From: DASZQY01 sp048498575
GTDB taxonomy: Bacteria > Pseudomonadota > Alphaproteobacteria > Rhizobiales > Kaistiaceae
Assembly (NCBI GenBank): GCA_048498575.1
Contig: JBEHXS010000007.1
Coordinates: 1 to 34,134, forward strand
Reading direction: 5' to 3'
DNA: 34,134 bases
The position numbers were made by a program, and so were the translations under genes. Position 1 is the first letter of the stretch; the number at the start of each line of letters is the position of its first letter. The notes below the pieces were generated by a model. That model was not told where the DNA came from, did no database searches, and saw nothing but the letters and a program-made list of their open reading frames with translations. Shown in pieces: positions 14,458 through 23,548 of this stretch.

Positions 14458-15240
14458 TTACTCAGCCGCCGAGGAAAGACCCGTCCGCAGCGCCATGCGC
14501 TTGCGGACGGCGTCGCCAAACGCGGCGAAAAGGGCGCGCGACGGCACGTCCGTGGTCACCCAGTATTCCGGGTGCCATTGGACGCCGAGGGCGAAGGCCG
14601 AGGCGTTCTTGACACTGACGGCCTCGACGGTGCCATCCGGCGCCACCGCCTCGACGGTGAGATTGTCGCCGAGCCGCCCGACCGCCTGCCGGTGCAGCGA
14701 ATTCACGCGGTGCACTCCGGGGCCCATGATCCCGGCGAGCAGCCCGCCCGGTTTCACGTCGACGTCCTGGCGGATGGCGAAGCGGACGCTCTGGTCGTCG
14801 GAGGCCGGCGCCCGGTGGTCGGCGCGGCCGGGCAATTCCTGCACTTCCGAAACCAGCGAGCCGCCCGAGGCGACGTTCAGTTCCTGCATGCCGCGGCAGA
14901 CCGCAAACAGGGGGACGCCCTTCTGCAGCGAAGAGCGCATGAGCGGCAGCGTGACGGCGTCGCGGGCCGGGTCGAAAGGCTTCGCCCGCTCGTCTTCGGC
15001 TTCGCCGTAGGCGCTGGGGTGGACATTGGTGCGGCTGCCGGGAAACAGCACGCCGTCGACGCGCTCGAGCAGGGCGTCGAAGTCGAGGTCCTTCAGCGAC
15101 GGCAAGATCAGCGGCAGCACGCCGGCGCCATTGATGAGGGCGCGGAGGTACTGGTCGGCGGCGGCGTGCCAGCGGTAGCCGTCGATGTCCTTTACGTCCG
15201 CGGCGACAGCGACGAGCGGTATCTGTTCATGGCGTGACAT
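14458..15240 (-). CDS. Class-I glutamine amidotransferase, gamma-glutamyl-GABA hydrolase (PuuD) family
   Basis: Protein of 260 residues with a glutamine amidotransferase (peptidase C26) fold. The triad is visible: nucleophile Cys115 in FAVCRGMQE, and His223/Glu225 in QWHPEYW. GVLFPGSRTNVHP at 63-75 resembles the substrate loop of PuuD enzymes, which release GABA from gamma-glutamyl-GABA in putrescine breakdown. The substrate is inferred from family only. The frame is open further upstream, but ATG 15238-15240 (MSRHEQIPLVAV) gives the family-typical N-terminus. It diverges from hemH. Confidence 0.87.
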   Translation of the reverse strand: MSRHEQIPLVAVAADVKDIDGYRWHAAADQYLRALINGAGVLPLILPSLKDLDFDALLERVDGVLFPGSRTNVHPSAYGEAEDERAKPFDPARDAVTLPLMRSSLQKGVPLFAVCRGMQELNVASGGSLVSEVQELPGRADHRAPASDDQSVRFAIRQDVDVKPGGLLAGIMGPGVHRVNSLHRQAVGRLGDNLTVEAVAPDGTVEAVSVKNASAFALGVQWHPEYWVTTDVPSRALFAAFGDAVRKRMALRTGLSSAAE

Positions 15241-15347
15241 GCCCCGGATACTAGCCGAATCCGTTAATAAAATCGCCAGTCCCCGGCAATTGCCGCGGCC
15301 CATTGGTGGTGGACTTCGCCGCCCGCCCGCCTATCCTGCGCCCGCCC

Positions 15348-16397
15348 ATGAAACCGCCCACCACGGCCCGCGCCCCGATCGGCCCGCTTCCCCCCGGACA
15401 TCCGCCGGTCAAGCCGCCGAAGGTCGGCGTCCTGCTGGTCAACCTGGGCTCGCCGTCGGCTCCGGATACCGCCTCCGTCCGGCGCTACCTTCGCCAGTTC
15501 CTGTCCGATCCGCGGGTCATCGAAATATGGCCACCGCTGTGGTGGCTCATTCTCAATCTCGTCGTCCTGCCGTTCAGGCCGAAGAAATCAGCGCACGCCT
15601 ACCAGCAGGTTTGGGACAAGGCGGCGAACGAGAGTCCGCTCATCGTCGTCACGCGCCGGCAGACGGCGAAGCTTGTCGAGCGGCTTGCCGGCGACGGCAT
15701 CGTTGTCGATTTCGCCATGCGCTACGGCGAGCCGGCGATTGCCCCGCGTCTGGCGGCAATGAAGGAGGCGGGGTGCGATCGCATCCTCGTCGCGCCGCTC
15801 TATCCGCAATATGCCGCCTCGACCACCGCGACCGCCAACGACGCCGCCTTCGATGCGGTCAAGGCCATGCGCTGGGAGCCGGCGCTGCGCACGCTGCCGC
15901 CCTATCACGACGACCCCGCTTACATTTCGGCGCTGGCGTCCTCGCTCACCGCGTCGCTGGCGAAGCTGCCGTTCGAGCCCGATACGGTCATCGCGTCGTT
16001 CCACGGGTTGCCGCGCGAATACCTGAACAAGGGCGACCCGTATCACTGCCAGTGCCAGAAGACGGCGCGGTTGCTCCGCGAGCATCTCGGCTGGCCGCAG
16101 GAAAAGCTCCGCATCACTTTCCAGTCGCGCTTCGGCGCGGCCGAGTGGCTCCAGCCCTATACGGACAAGACGCTGGCCGAGCTCGCCGCCGGCGGCGCGC
16201 GGAAGATCGCGGTCATCATGCCGGGGTTCTCGGCGGATTGCCTGGAGACGCTCGAAGAGATCGCCATCCGGGGCGCCGAAACGTTCCGCGAAGCGGGTGG
16301 GACGGATTTTGCCGCCATTCCCTGCCTGAACGACAGCCCAGAGGGCATGGACCTCATCGAAGCGCTGGTTCGGCGCGAGCTTTCCGGCTGGGCCTGA
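15348..16397 (+). CDS. hemH: Ferrochelatase
   Basis: Inserts ferrous iron into protoporphyrin IX in the last step of haem synthesis. The 349-residue protein has KVGVLLVNLGSP near its start, the metal-channel motif IASFHGLPREYLNKGDPY with the catalytic His, and PGFSADCLETLEEI with the conserved Glu. The Pro-rich N-terminal 24 residues precede the conserved core. ATG 15348 is chosen; in-frame TTG/GTG codons at 15303-15309 would add up to 15 residues, and none has a clear ribosome site. The 3' end overlaps the convergent membrane-protein gene by 44 bases. Confidence 0.95.
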   Translation: MKPPTTARAPIGPLPPGHPPVKPPKVGVLLVNLGSPSAPDTASVRRYLRQFLSDPRVIEIWPPLWWLILNLVVLPFRPKKSAHAYQQVWDKAANESPLIVVTRRQTAKLVERLAGDGIVVDFAMRYGEPAIAPRLAAMKEAGCDRILVAPLYPQYAASTTATANDAAFDAVKAMRWEPALRTLPPYHDDPAYISALASSLTASLAKLPFEPDTVIASFHGLPREYLNKGDPYHCQCQKTARLLREHLGWPQEKLRITFQSRFGAAEWLQPYTDKTLAELAAGGARKIAVIMPGFSADCLETLEEIAIRGAETFREAGGTDFAAIPCLNDSPEGMDLIEALVRRELSGWA

Positions 16398-17460
16398 ATG
16401 CTGCCCGTGCCAGATCGGCGATGGCGGGAATGGCCCATGGCAAGGCCAGCGTCAGCAACGGCGTGAACAGCTCGCCCCAGTAGTGGTTGAGCGGCCGGCC
16501 GACGACGGCGAACGCGACGACGTAGGCGAACACCGTAAAGGCGATGCGCTCGTCGCCTGGCCACGCCAGAAGCCCGAGGATGCCAAGCGGCAGGATGAAC
16601 GCCGCAATCCACAGCGGCGTCACGGCGAACAGTCCGTTATGCCCGACGGTGCTGAGCACGAACCGCGCACCGCCGAAGGCGATCCATCCTTCCGGCCACG
16701 CGAAGTCTGCCGGGCCGAGTTGCGCATTGACCATGCCCGCGTGCCAGAGATAGTAGGCGGCATAGGCGACGATCGCCGCGAGCCACACGGCTACCTCGCC
16801 CCAGCGTCGCTCGCGCCACGACAGCAGCAGGCAGACCACGATGTAGGGAGCCGCAAGCTCGCGGACGAAGAGCGCGAGAATGCCCGCCGCCATGCCGCTC
16901 CGCCGCCAGCCGAGGCCGAAGGCCGCCGCGGAAAGCAGCATCAGCATGCCTGCCGGGTACTCGCTGTAGAACACGCCGATGTCGAAGACGGCGGAGCCGA
17001 GGCTGAGCAGGAGTAGTGGCACTGCGAGCAGTGCCAGCCAGTAGTCGTCGCGGCGGATCAGCAGCCATCCGACGACGCCGGCGAGCAGTGCCAGCGCCGC
17101 CGTCATAACCTTCGCCGCGGTCGTCGAAGGCAGCCGGGCGAGCAGCGAGAAATAGGCCGGCGTGCGCCAGGCAAATACCGGGCGGGTGGCGTAGCCGCCA
17201 TCGCGCAGTTCGCTGTGGACGGTCGGGTAGTACGCGCCGCCGTCGCGGATCGTCTCGACGATGCGTTGGTAGAGCGCGACGTCGCCGTCGCCGGCGTGAC
17301 GCGGCGGTGGATTGGTGTAGCTCAGACCGATCGGGATCAGCGCCACCGCCAGGGCCGCGACGGCAAACAGCACGGCCACAGCGACGCGGCGGTCGAGGCC
17401 GCGAAAGCGCGTGCGGGGCAGGGCGCTTCGCCCGAGTGTCTCTGCGACGGTGACGCTCAC
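16354..17460 (-). CDS. Polytopic membrane protein, possibly GT-C-type glycosyltransferase
   Basis: Protein of 368 residues with about nine to ten hydrophobic helices. The first helix (about 26-48) is followed by a large loop (about 52-108) holding HAGDGDVALYQRIVETIRDGGAYY and a GYATRPVFAWRTP segment. An acidic, aromatic first loop like this is typical of GT-C membrane glycosyltransferases that use lipid-linked sugars, but no family is recognised with certainty. The ATG at 17458-17460 is near the divergent qmcA gene. Its last 44 bases overlap the end of hemH on the other strand, so transcripts of the two genes must be complementary there. Confidence 0.75.
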   Translation of the reverse strand: MSVTVAETLGRSALPRTRFRGLDRRVAVAVLFAVAALAVALIPIGLSYTNPPPRHAGDGDVALYQRIVETIRDGGAYYPTVHSELRDGGYATRPVFAWRTPAYFSLLARLPSTTAAKVMTAALALLAGVVGWLLIRRDDYWLALLAVPLLLLSLGSAVFDIGVFYSEYPAGMLMLLSAAAFGLGWRRSGMAAGILALFVRELAAPYIVVCLLLSWRERRWGEVAVWLAAIVAYAAYYLWHAGMVNAQLGPADFAWPEGWIAFGGARFVLSTVGHNGLFAVTPLWIAAFILPLGILGLLAWPGDERIAFTVFAYVVAFAVVGRPLNHYWGELFTPLLTLALPWAIPAIADLARAAFRPSRKARAEPALR

Positions 17461-17629
17461 CGCCTCGGCTTAGCGCGGGAAGCCTAAGCATTTGCGAATG
17501 CGCCGGTCGCCGGCTCCCGATTTCAGTGGTGCGGCCTTTCGCCAATCCCTACATCCGAAGGCAGGCGCCGGTGGCGCCGATTCGGTGGCCTTTTCCCGGC
17601 CTCAGCCGGGCTTCCTGCTGGAGGAAATC

Positions 17630-18592
17630 ATGGGCTTTAGCTGGGTTGTCATTGCGATCGTCGTCCTGGCGATCCTGGTCATTTTCGCCGGCATCAAGAC
17701 CGTTCCGCAGGGGTTCGACTACACCATCGAGCGGTTCGGCCGCTTCACCCGTACGCTCCATCCCGGCCTCAATCTGATCGTGCCGTTCATCGACCGCATC
17801 GGCGCCAAGCTTAACATGATGGAGCAGGTGCTCGACGTGCCGACGCAGGAGGTCATCACCAAGGACAACGCCACCGTCGCCGTCGATGGCGTTGCCTTCT
17901 ACCAGGTGCTCGATGCCGCCCGCGCCGCGTACGAGGTGAAGGGGCTGCAGAATGCGCTGCTCCAGCTCGTCATGACCAACATCCGTACGGTGATGGGCTC
18001 GCTCGACCTCGACCAGCTCCTGTCGCATCGCGACGAGATCAACGAGCGGCTGCTGCACGTCGTCGATGCCGCCGCTTCGGCATGGGGCCTCAAGGTCACG
18101 CGCATCGAGATCAAGGACATCGTGCCGCCGGCGAACCTCGTCGAATCGATGGGCCGGCAGATGAAGGCGGAACGCGAGAAGCGCGCCGTCATCCTCGAGG
18201 CGGAGGGACTTCGGCAGGCGGAGATCCTGAAGGCGGAAGGCGAGAAGCAGGCGCTCATCCTGCAGGCCGAGGGCCGCCGCGAGGCGGCGTTCCGCGACGC
18301 CGAGGCGCGCGAGCGCTCCGCCGAGGCGGAAGCCAAGGCAACCGAGATGGTGTCGAAGGCGATCGCGTCGGGCGATATCGCCGCGATCAACTATTTCGTC
18401 GCGCAGAAGTACACCGCTGCGATCGAGGCGCTTGCCTCGGCTCCGAACCAGAAGGTGCTCATGCTGCCGATCGAGGCGTCGGCGCTCATCGGCTCGCTTG
18501 GCGGCATCGCCGAGATCGCCCGGGAGACGTTCTCCGGCGACCGCGGCCCGCGCCCGTCTTCGGCGCGGGTCCCGTCCACGACCGGGAGCTAG
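17630..18592 (+). CDS. qmcA: SPFH/band-7 domain protein, QmcA type
   Basis: Membrane-anchored scaffold protein of 320 residues. One N-terminal helix (about 4-21) is followed by the band-7 domain beginning KTVPQGFDYTIERFGRFTRTLHPG and including VITKDNATVAVDGVAFYQV. From about residue 175 to 250 comes a long Ala/Glu-rich coiled coil (repeats of EAEG and EAR). QmcA-type proteins form membrane microdomains and partner with NfeD proteins; the next gene encodes one. An open frame runs back to 17492, but ATG 17630 has GGAGGAA 4 bases upstream and gives the standard N-terminus. The ribosome site sits in a small hairpin. Confidence 0.9.
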   Translation: MGFSWVVIAIVVLAILVIFAGIKTVPQGFDYTIERFGRFTRTLHPGLNLIVPFIDRIGAKLNMMEQVLDVPTQEVITKDNATVAVDGVAFYQVLDAARAAYEVKGLQNALLQLVMTNIRTVMGSLDLDQLLSHRDEINERLLHVVDAAASAWGLKVTRIEIKDIVPPANLVESMGRQMKAEREKRAVILEAEGLRQAEILKAEGEKQALILQAEGRREAAFRDAEARERSAEAEAKATEMVSKAIASGDIAAINYFVAQKYTAAIEALASAPNQKVLMLPIEASALIGSLGGIAEIARETFSGDRGPRPSSARVPSTTGS

Positions 18593-18596
18593 AGCC

Positions 18597-19046
18597 ATGA
18601 TCGAGGCGATCACGCAGTTCGGCCCATGGGCGTGGGTCGTTGCCGGGCTGATCCTGCTCGGGCTTGAGATACTGGCGCCGGGCAATGTCTTGGTCTGGTT
18701 TGGCGTCGCCGCCATCCTCACCGGCCTGTTCGAACTGGTCACCGACTTCGGCTGGCAGGTGAATTTCCTGCTGTTCGCAGTCCTGTCGATCGTGCTGGTG
18801 GTCGTCGGCCGGCGCTATTTCGCGCGCGCCTCGGCGCCCAGCGAGCGACCATTCCTCAACCAGCGCGCCAATGCGCTCGTCGGGCAGCGCCACGTGCTGG
18901 CCGAGCCGCTGGTCGGCGGGCAGGGACGCATCCGCATCGACGACACGATGTGGCGGATCACCGGCCCCGACCTGCCGTCCGGAACCCGGGTGCGCATCCT
19001 GCGCGCCGACGGTGCGATGCTGACGGTGGAGCAGGACGCCGCCTAG
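18597..19046 (+). CDS. NfeD-family membrane protein
   Basis: Protein of 149 residues, short-type NfeD. Three hydrophobic segments fall between about 10 and 70 (AWVVAGLILLGLEIL, VWFGVAAILTGLF, FLLFAVLSIVLVVVG), followed by a soluble OB-fold domain from about 85 to 147 (ALVGQRHVLAEPLVGGQGRI, and a MLTVEQ ending). It starts 4 bases after qmcA, the usual gene pair (YbbJ/YbbK-like in E. coli). It probably acts with QmcA in membrane quality control, though the exact role is not settled. The NfeD stop lies 3 bases from the convergent kdsD stop. Confidence 0.9.
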   Translation: MIEAITQFGPWAWVVAGLILLGLEILAPGNVLVWFGVAAILTGLFELVTDFGWQVNFLLFAVLSIVLVVVGRRYFARASAPSERPFLNQRANALVGQRHVLAEPLVGGQGRIRIDDTMWRITGPDLPSGTRVRILRADGAMLTVEQDAA

Positions 19047-19049
19047 GCC

Positions 19050-20048
19050 TCAGGCGACGCCGAGGCGGAGCAGGTCGTGCATGTGCACGACGCCGACCGG
19101 TTTGCCGGCGTCAACCACGAACAGCGCCGTGATCTTGGTCTTGTTGAGCAGATCGAGCGCGGCGCCGACCAGGGCATCCGCCGCAATCGTCTTCGGCGTC
19201 GTGGTCATGACGGCGTCGACCTTGCGCGCCAGCAGGTCCGGCCCGCCGAGGGTGCGGCGCACATCGCCGTCGGTGATAACGCCCGCGAGCTTGCCCGCGG
19301 TGTCGACGATGCCGACGCAGCCAAGCCGCTTCTCGCCGATCATCATGACGGCCTCGCTCATCAGTGCGCCGCGCGGCAGCAGCGGCAGGTCATCGCCGCT
19401 GTGCATCACGTCGCGCACGAAATGGAGGCTGGCGCCGAGCCGGCCGCCGGGGTGGAGGACGTGGAAATCTTCCGCCGTGAAGCCGCGGCTTTCGAGCAGC
19501 GCGATGGCGAGCGCATCGCCGAGGGCGAGCTGCATCAGCGTCGAGGTTGTCGGTGCGAGGCCATGCGGGCAGGCCTCATCCGCCTGCGGTGACAGGAGCA
19601 CGATGTCGGACTTGCGCGCCAGGGTCGATTCCGGTGCCGCCGTCATCGCGATCAGGGGAATGCGAAAACGGCGCGTGTGTTCGACCACGCTCTTCAACTC
19701 GGCCGATTCACCCGACCACGACAGCGCGATGACGACATCGTCGGCCGTGACCATGCCGAGATCGCCGTGGCTGGCTTCCGCGGGGTGAACGAAAAACGCC
19801 GGCGTGCCGGTCGAAGCGAACGTGGATGCGACCTTGCGGGCAATGTGCCCGCTCTTGCCTACGCCGCTCACGATCACGCGCCCCTTGGCGTTGCGGATCA
19901 AGGCGACCGCGTCGGCAAACGGCTGGGCGAGGCCGTTATTCAGGGCGTCGGCCAATTGATCGAGCCCGGCGCGCTCGGTCGCCAGCGTGCGCAGCGCCGA
20001 TGCGGCCGGCCCGTGAGCAGCTTTTGGAGCTTTGGCGGTGACTGGCAT
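19050..20048 (-). CDS. kdsD: D-arabinose-5-phosphate isomerase (KpsF/GutQ family)
   Basis: Converts ribulose-5-phosphate to arabinose-5-phosphate, the first step to the KDO sugar of lipopolysaccharide. The 332-residue protein has an SIS domain (about 45-180) with VSGVGKSGHIARKVASTFASTGTPAFFVHPAEA and then two CBS domains (about 210-330; e.g. MGV-like strands GCVGIVDTAGKLAGVITDGD and ALFVVDAGKPVGVVHMHDLL). Length matches KdsD. The frame continues upstream to 20150, but ATG 20046-20048 (MPVTAKAPK) starts the family-like part; no strong ribosome site is visible. galU and galE nearby also serve envelope polysaccharide synthesis. Confidence 0.92.
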   Translation of the reverse strand: MPVTAKAPKAAHGPAASALRTLATERAGLDQLADALNNGLAQPFADAVALIRNAKGRVIVSGVGKSGHIARKVASTFASTGTPAFFVHPAEASHGDLGMVTADDVVIALSWSGESAELKSVVEHTRRFRIPLIAMTAAPESTLARKSDIVLLSPQADEACPHGLAPTTSTLMQLALGDALAIALLESRGFTAEDFHVLHPGGRLGASLHFVRDVMHSGDDLPLLPRGALMSEAVMMIGEKRLGCVGIVDTAGKLAGVITDGDVRRTLGGPDLLARKVDAVMTTTPKTIAADALVGAALDLLNKTKITALFVVDAGKPVGVVHMHDLLRLGVA

Positions 20049-20194
20049 GAGAAGGTCCGGAATCCCTTGGTTCTGCCTTGGTTTAGCAGGTTTGCCCGGC
20101 CCCCGGAACCGGGCGGCCGGGATGCACACCGGCAACGTGGTGTTAACCAAGAATATTTACCTTTGGGCAACGATATTGCGACGGTCGCCGCCCC

Positions 20195-21478
20195 ATGCGC
20201 CTTTTCTTCGTTGCCCTGGCTTTTGCTGCCGCGACCTGCGCCTGCGCCGGTCCCGCGCTGGCGGCCCCCCTGTCGCTGAAGCCGACCATCGCGGCCGATG
20301 CTGCGGCCGGGGAAACGCCGCCGCCGGCGCGCAAGCCGGCGGCCGATCAACCCGATCCCTATGCCCCGCTGGGCATCCGCGCCGGAGGGCTTGTCCTCCT
20401 GCCGTCGCTGACGCTCGGCGCCGGTTACACCACGAACGCCGGGGCAACGGCGGGCGGGACGCCGTCGCCGTTCGCCACCGTTTCGCCCGAGCTGTTGCTT
20501 CAGTCGGACTGGCCCACCAACGCTTTCAGTCTCGACCTGAAAGGCACGTACCAGAAGTTCACCGACGACTCGTCCGATGACGCTCCGACTGCGTCGGCCG
20601 ACGCGTCCGCGACGCTCGATCTGCCGCATGACTGGACCGTCGATCTCGACGGGGGCATCGCCTATGACCGCGAAACCCTCGACGATGTGCTCAATCCGCC
20701 CGACGGCCCGTCTGGTGTCACGTCGCTGACCTCGTCCGCCTCGCTTGACGGTGAGCTCGGCCCGCTTGCCGTGACCCTCGAGGGTTCCGCTGATCGCACG
20801 CTTTACGCCGACACCACCACGTCCAGCGTTGTTGTCGATCAAAGCGACCGCAACAACGATCTGTTTGGCGCGCGGCTTCGTCTCGGCTACGACGGCGGCG
20901 GCATTCTCACGCCGTTCATTGAGGGAGAGGTCGACCGCCGGGTCTACGATCACGCAGTGGATAGTGGCGGCAAGCAGCGCTCGGGCACCGGCCTCGCGGC
21001 CCGCGCCGGCGTCGCGTTCAACTCCGATCCGGTGCTTTCCGGGGAGATCGCGCTTGGCACCTGGCGGCAGTCGTTCGACGATCCGACGCTGACGTCCATC
21101 GGCGCCTTCACCGTCGACGGCAACCTGGTCTGGTCGCCTAGCCGCCTCACCACGGTCACCTTCGATACGTCCACCACCGTCAATCCGAGCACCGATCCCG
21201 CCTCATCCGGCTCGGTGGTCCACGACGGTTCGGTCGAGGTCGCCTATGCCTGGCGGCCGAACGTCGATCTCTCCGCCAAAGCCGAGGTCAGCCGCGAGGA
21301 ATATCAGGGCACCGGCGAGGTTGACGACACCTATGATCTCAGCCTGAACAGCACCTGGAAGATCAATCGCGGCCTTCAAGTCGGCGCCGGCTACGTGCAC
21401 GAATGGCTGGCGAGCAGCGACCCGGCCAACAACTACCAATCAGACACGGTGACGGTGCAGCTTCGCGCCCAGCACTGA
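20195..21478 (+). CDS. Outer-membrane beta-barrel protein (BBP2-like)
   Basis: Protein of 427 residues with a signal peptide (1-24, ending ALA), a Pro-rich linker (about 40-60) and then a long series of amphipathic strands beginning AGGLVLLPSLTLGAGYTTNA. That segment is typical of the putative beta-barrel porin-2 (outer_beta BBP2) proteins often found in exopolysaccharide loci. Strands continue to the end (GLQVGAGYVHEWL, DTVTVQLRAQ), without the usual C-terminal aromatic residue (it ends QH). The position among kdsD, galU and galE suggests a link to polysaccharide export or surface structure, but this is inference. Confidence 0.8.
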   Translation: MRLFFVALAFAAATCACAGPALAAPLSLKPTIAADAAAGETPPPARKPAADQPDPYAPLGIRAGGLVLLPSLTLGAGYTTNAGATAGGTPSPFATVSPELLLQSDWPTNAFSLDLKGTYQKFTDDSSDDAPTASADASATLDLPHDWTVDLDGGIAYDRETLDDVLNPPDGPSGVTSLTSSASLDGELGPLAVTLEGSADRTLYADTTTSSVVVDQSDRNNDLFGARLRLGYDGGGILTPFIEGEVDRRVYDHAVDSGGKQRSGTGLAARAGVAFNSDPVLSGEIALGTWRQSFDDPTLTSIGAFTVDGNLVWSPSRLTTVTFDTSTTVNPSTDPASSGSVVHDGSVEVAYAWRPNVDLSAKAEVSREEYQGTGEVDDTYDLSLNSTWKINRGLQVGAGYVHEWLASSDPANNYQSDTVTVQLRAQH

Positions 21479-21483
21479 CGACG

Positions 21484-22371
21484 CTATCTGCCCGCCTTGT
21501 CGAGGAGCGCGCGCGCTTCCTTCGCAAACGCCGGGCCGAGGTCGTTCCGCGCCAGCGCGAAGGCGACGTTGGCGGCGAGGAATCCGAGCTTCGAGCCGCA
21601 ATCGAAAGTGCGGCCGTTGAAGCGGCAGCCGTAGAAGGCGTCGGTGGCCGAGAGCGCGATCATCGCATCGGTGAGCTGGATCTCGTTGCCGGCGCCGCGC
21701 GCGTGGCGGCCGAGGTGCTCGAAGATCTGCGGCTGCAGAATGTAGCGGCCGTTGATGTAGAGATTCGACGGCGCGACTTCCGGCTTCGGCTTCTCGACCA
21801 TCGCGGTGATGCGGAAGGCATCCCGCCCGGCGGCTTCGCCGACGCCGACGATGCCGTATTGCCCGGTCAGCTTCGGGTCGCACTCCTCGACGGCGATGAC
21901 GTTGCCGCCGGTCCGGCGATAGACCTCGACCATCTGCGCCAGGCATCCCGGCTCGCTTTGCATGATCATGTCGGGAAGCAGCACGGCGAAAGGCTCGTTG
22001 CCGACGAGCGCACGGGCGCACCATACCGCATGGCCGAGGCCAAGCGGCACCTGCTGGCGGGTGAAGCTGGTCTGGCCCGGCGCCGGCAGGTCGCGCGCCA
22101 GTTCCTCCAGCGCCTCGGTGCGGCCGCGTTCGCGCAGCGTCGCCTCGAGCTCGACCTGGATGTCGAAATGCTCCTCGATCACCGCCTTGTTGCGGCCGGT
22201 GACGAATATGCAATGCTCGATGCCGGCAGCGCGCGCCTCGTCGACGACGTACTGGATGAGCGGGCGGTCGACGACCGTCAGCATTTCCTTCGGCATCGCC
22301 TTGGTGGCGGGAAGGAAGCGGGTGCCGAGGCCGGCGACCGGGAATACGGCTTTACGGATGGGGGCGTGCAT
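21484..22371 (-). CDS. galU: UTP-glucose-1-phosphate uridylyltransferase
   Basis: Makes UDP-glucose from UTP and glucose-1-phosphate. The 295-residue protein starts RKAVFPVAGLGTRFLPATKA (nucleotide-binding motif) followed by MPKEMLTVVDRPLIQYVV, and has the FAVLLPDM metal-binding segment and MVEKPKPEVAPSNL, all diagnostic of GalU. Length is typical. Its stop lies 5 bases from the end of the barrel gene on the opposite strand. It diverges from galE across 118 bases, so the two enzymes supplying UDP-glucose and UDP-galactose share one intergenic control region. Confidence 0.96.
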   Translation of the reverse strand: MHAPIRKAVFPVAGLGTRFLPATKAMPKEMLTVVDRPLIQYVVDEARAAGIEHCIFVTGRNKAVIEEHFDIQVELEATLRERGRTEALEELARDLPAPGQTSFTRQQVPLGLGHAVWCARALVGNEPFAVLLPDMIMQSEPGCLAQMVEVYRRTGGNVIAVEECDPKLTGQYGIVGVGEAAGRDAFRITAMVEKPKPEVAPSNLYINGRYILQPQIFEHLGRHARGAGNEIQLTDAMIALSATDAFYGCRFNGRTFDCGSKLGFLAANVAFALARNDLGPAFAKEARALLDKAGR

Positions 22372-22489
22372 CGCGGCCTTTCGCTAGCATGATAGGGCTT
22401 TTGCCGGGGAGGGGGCGCGGCAAGGACACGTCAACAATCTCCCCCTATGGTTACGCCGCCAAAACAATGAAAACCCGCGTGAATTGCAC

Positions 22490-23485
22490 ATGAGCATTCT
22501 GGTGACCGGCGGCGGAGGATACATCGGCAGCCACATGGTGTGGCAGCTTGTCGATGCCGGCGAGGACGTGGTTGTCCTCGACAATTTCAGCACGGGCTTC
22601 CGCTGGGCGATCGCCCCGGAGGCGAAGATCGTTGCCGGCGATGTCGGCGACGAGGCGCTGGTCGGGCAGCTTCTCGCCGACCACAAGGTCGACGCCATCA
22701 TTCACTTCGCGGGCTCCATCGTGGTGCCGGACTCGGTCTCCGATCCGCTGGGCTACTACCTCAACAATACGGTCAAGTCGCGCGCGCTCATCGCCGCGGC
22801 GGTCAAGGCGGGCGTCCCGCATTTCATCTTCTCCTCGACGGCCGCCGTTTATGGCACGCCGAAGGTGACGCCGGTGGCGGAAGGCGTGCCGCTGATGCCA
22901 GAGTCGCCCTATGGCCGGTCCAAGCTGATGACCGAGATGATGCTCGCCGACACCGCGTTCGCGCATCCCGGCCTGCACTACGTCGCGCTCCGCTACTTCA
23001 ATGTCGCCGGCGCCGACCCGAAGGGGCGCACCGGCCAGTCGACCAAGGGCGCCACGCATCTCATCAAGGTCGCGTCGGAAACGGCGCTCGGCAAGCGCGC
23101 CTCGATCACCGTCTACGGCACCGACTACCCGACCGCCGACGGCACCTGCGTGCGCGACTACATCCATGTCACCGATCTCGCCAACGCGCACATGGCGGCG
23201 CTCGCCCATCTGCGCTCCGGCGGCAGCAACCTCGTCGCCAATGCCGGCTATGGCCGCGGCTACTCGGTGCTCGAGGTGATCGATACGGTGAAGCGCGTCT
23301 CCGGACACGAGTTCAAGGTCGAGATCGGCCCCCGGCGCCCCGGCGACCCGGCGGCGATCGTCGCCGATCCGTCGCGCATCCGCGCCGAATTCGGCTGGAG
23401 CCCGCGGCACGACAACCTCGATGAGATCGTGCGGAGCGCGCTTGCCTGGGAGGCGGCGCTGTCGCAGCGCAACCAGCGCGACTGA
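22490..23485 (+). CDS. galE: UDP-glucose 4-epimerase
   Basis: Interconverts UDP-glucose and UDP-galactose. The 331-residue extended SDR has the NAD motif TGGGGYIGSH at residues 6-15, a catalytic Ser/Thr segment SSTAAVYG (115-122) and Tyr141/Lys145 (YGRSK). Later GalE signatures are RYFNVAGADP, GTDYPTADGTCVRDYIHVTDLA and RPGDPAAIVAD. ATG 22490 is preferred to the in-frame TTG 22484. No strong Shine-Dalgarno sequence precedes it. It is divergent from galU. Confidence 0.96.
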   Translation: MSILVTGGGGYIGSHMVWQLVDAGEDVVVLDNFSTGFRWAIAPEAKIVAGDVGDEALVGQLLADHKVDAIIHFAGSIVVPDSVSDPLGYYLNNTVKSRALIAAAVKAGVPHFIFSSTAAVYGTPKVTPVAEGVPLMPESPYGRSKLMTEMMLADTAFAHPGLHYVALRYFNVAGADPKGRTGQSTKGATHLIKVASETALGKRASITVYGTDYPTADGTCVRDYIHVTDLANAHMAALAHLRSGGSNLVANAGYGRGYSVLEVIDTVKRVSGHEFKVEIGPRRPGDPAAIVADPSRIRAEFGWSPRHDNLDEIVRSALAWEAALSQRNQRD

Positions 23486-23548
23486 CCGCTGCCCGCAAAT
23501 TTGCCTCATCGCGATGCTAGCTTCGCACCCTTGATTCGAGGGGAGCGG

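Noticed and set aside
20143..20157. CtrA-type site (TTAA-N7-TTAA) upstream of the barrel gene
   Set aside because: The second half-site reads TATT, so two of the eight conserved bases are wrong, and there is no supporting promoter arrangement.
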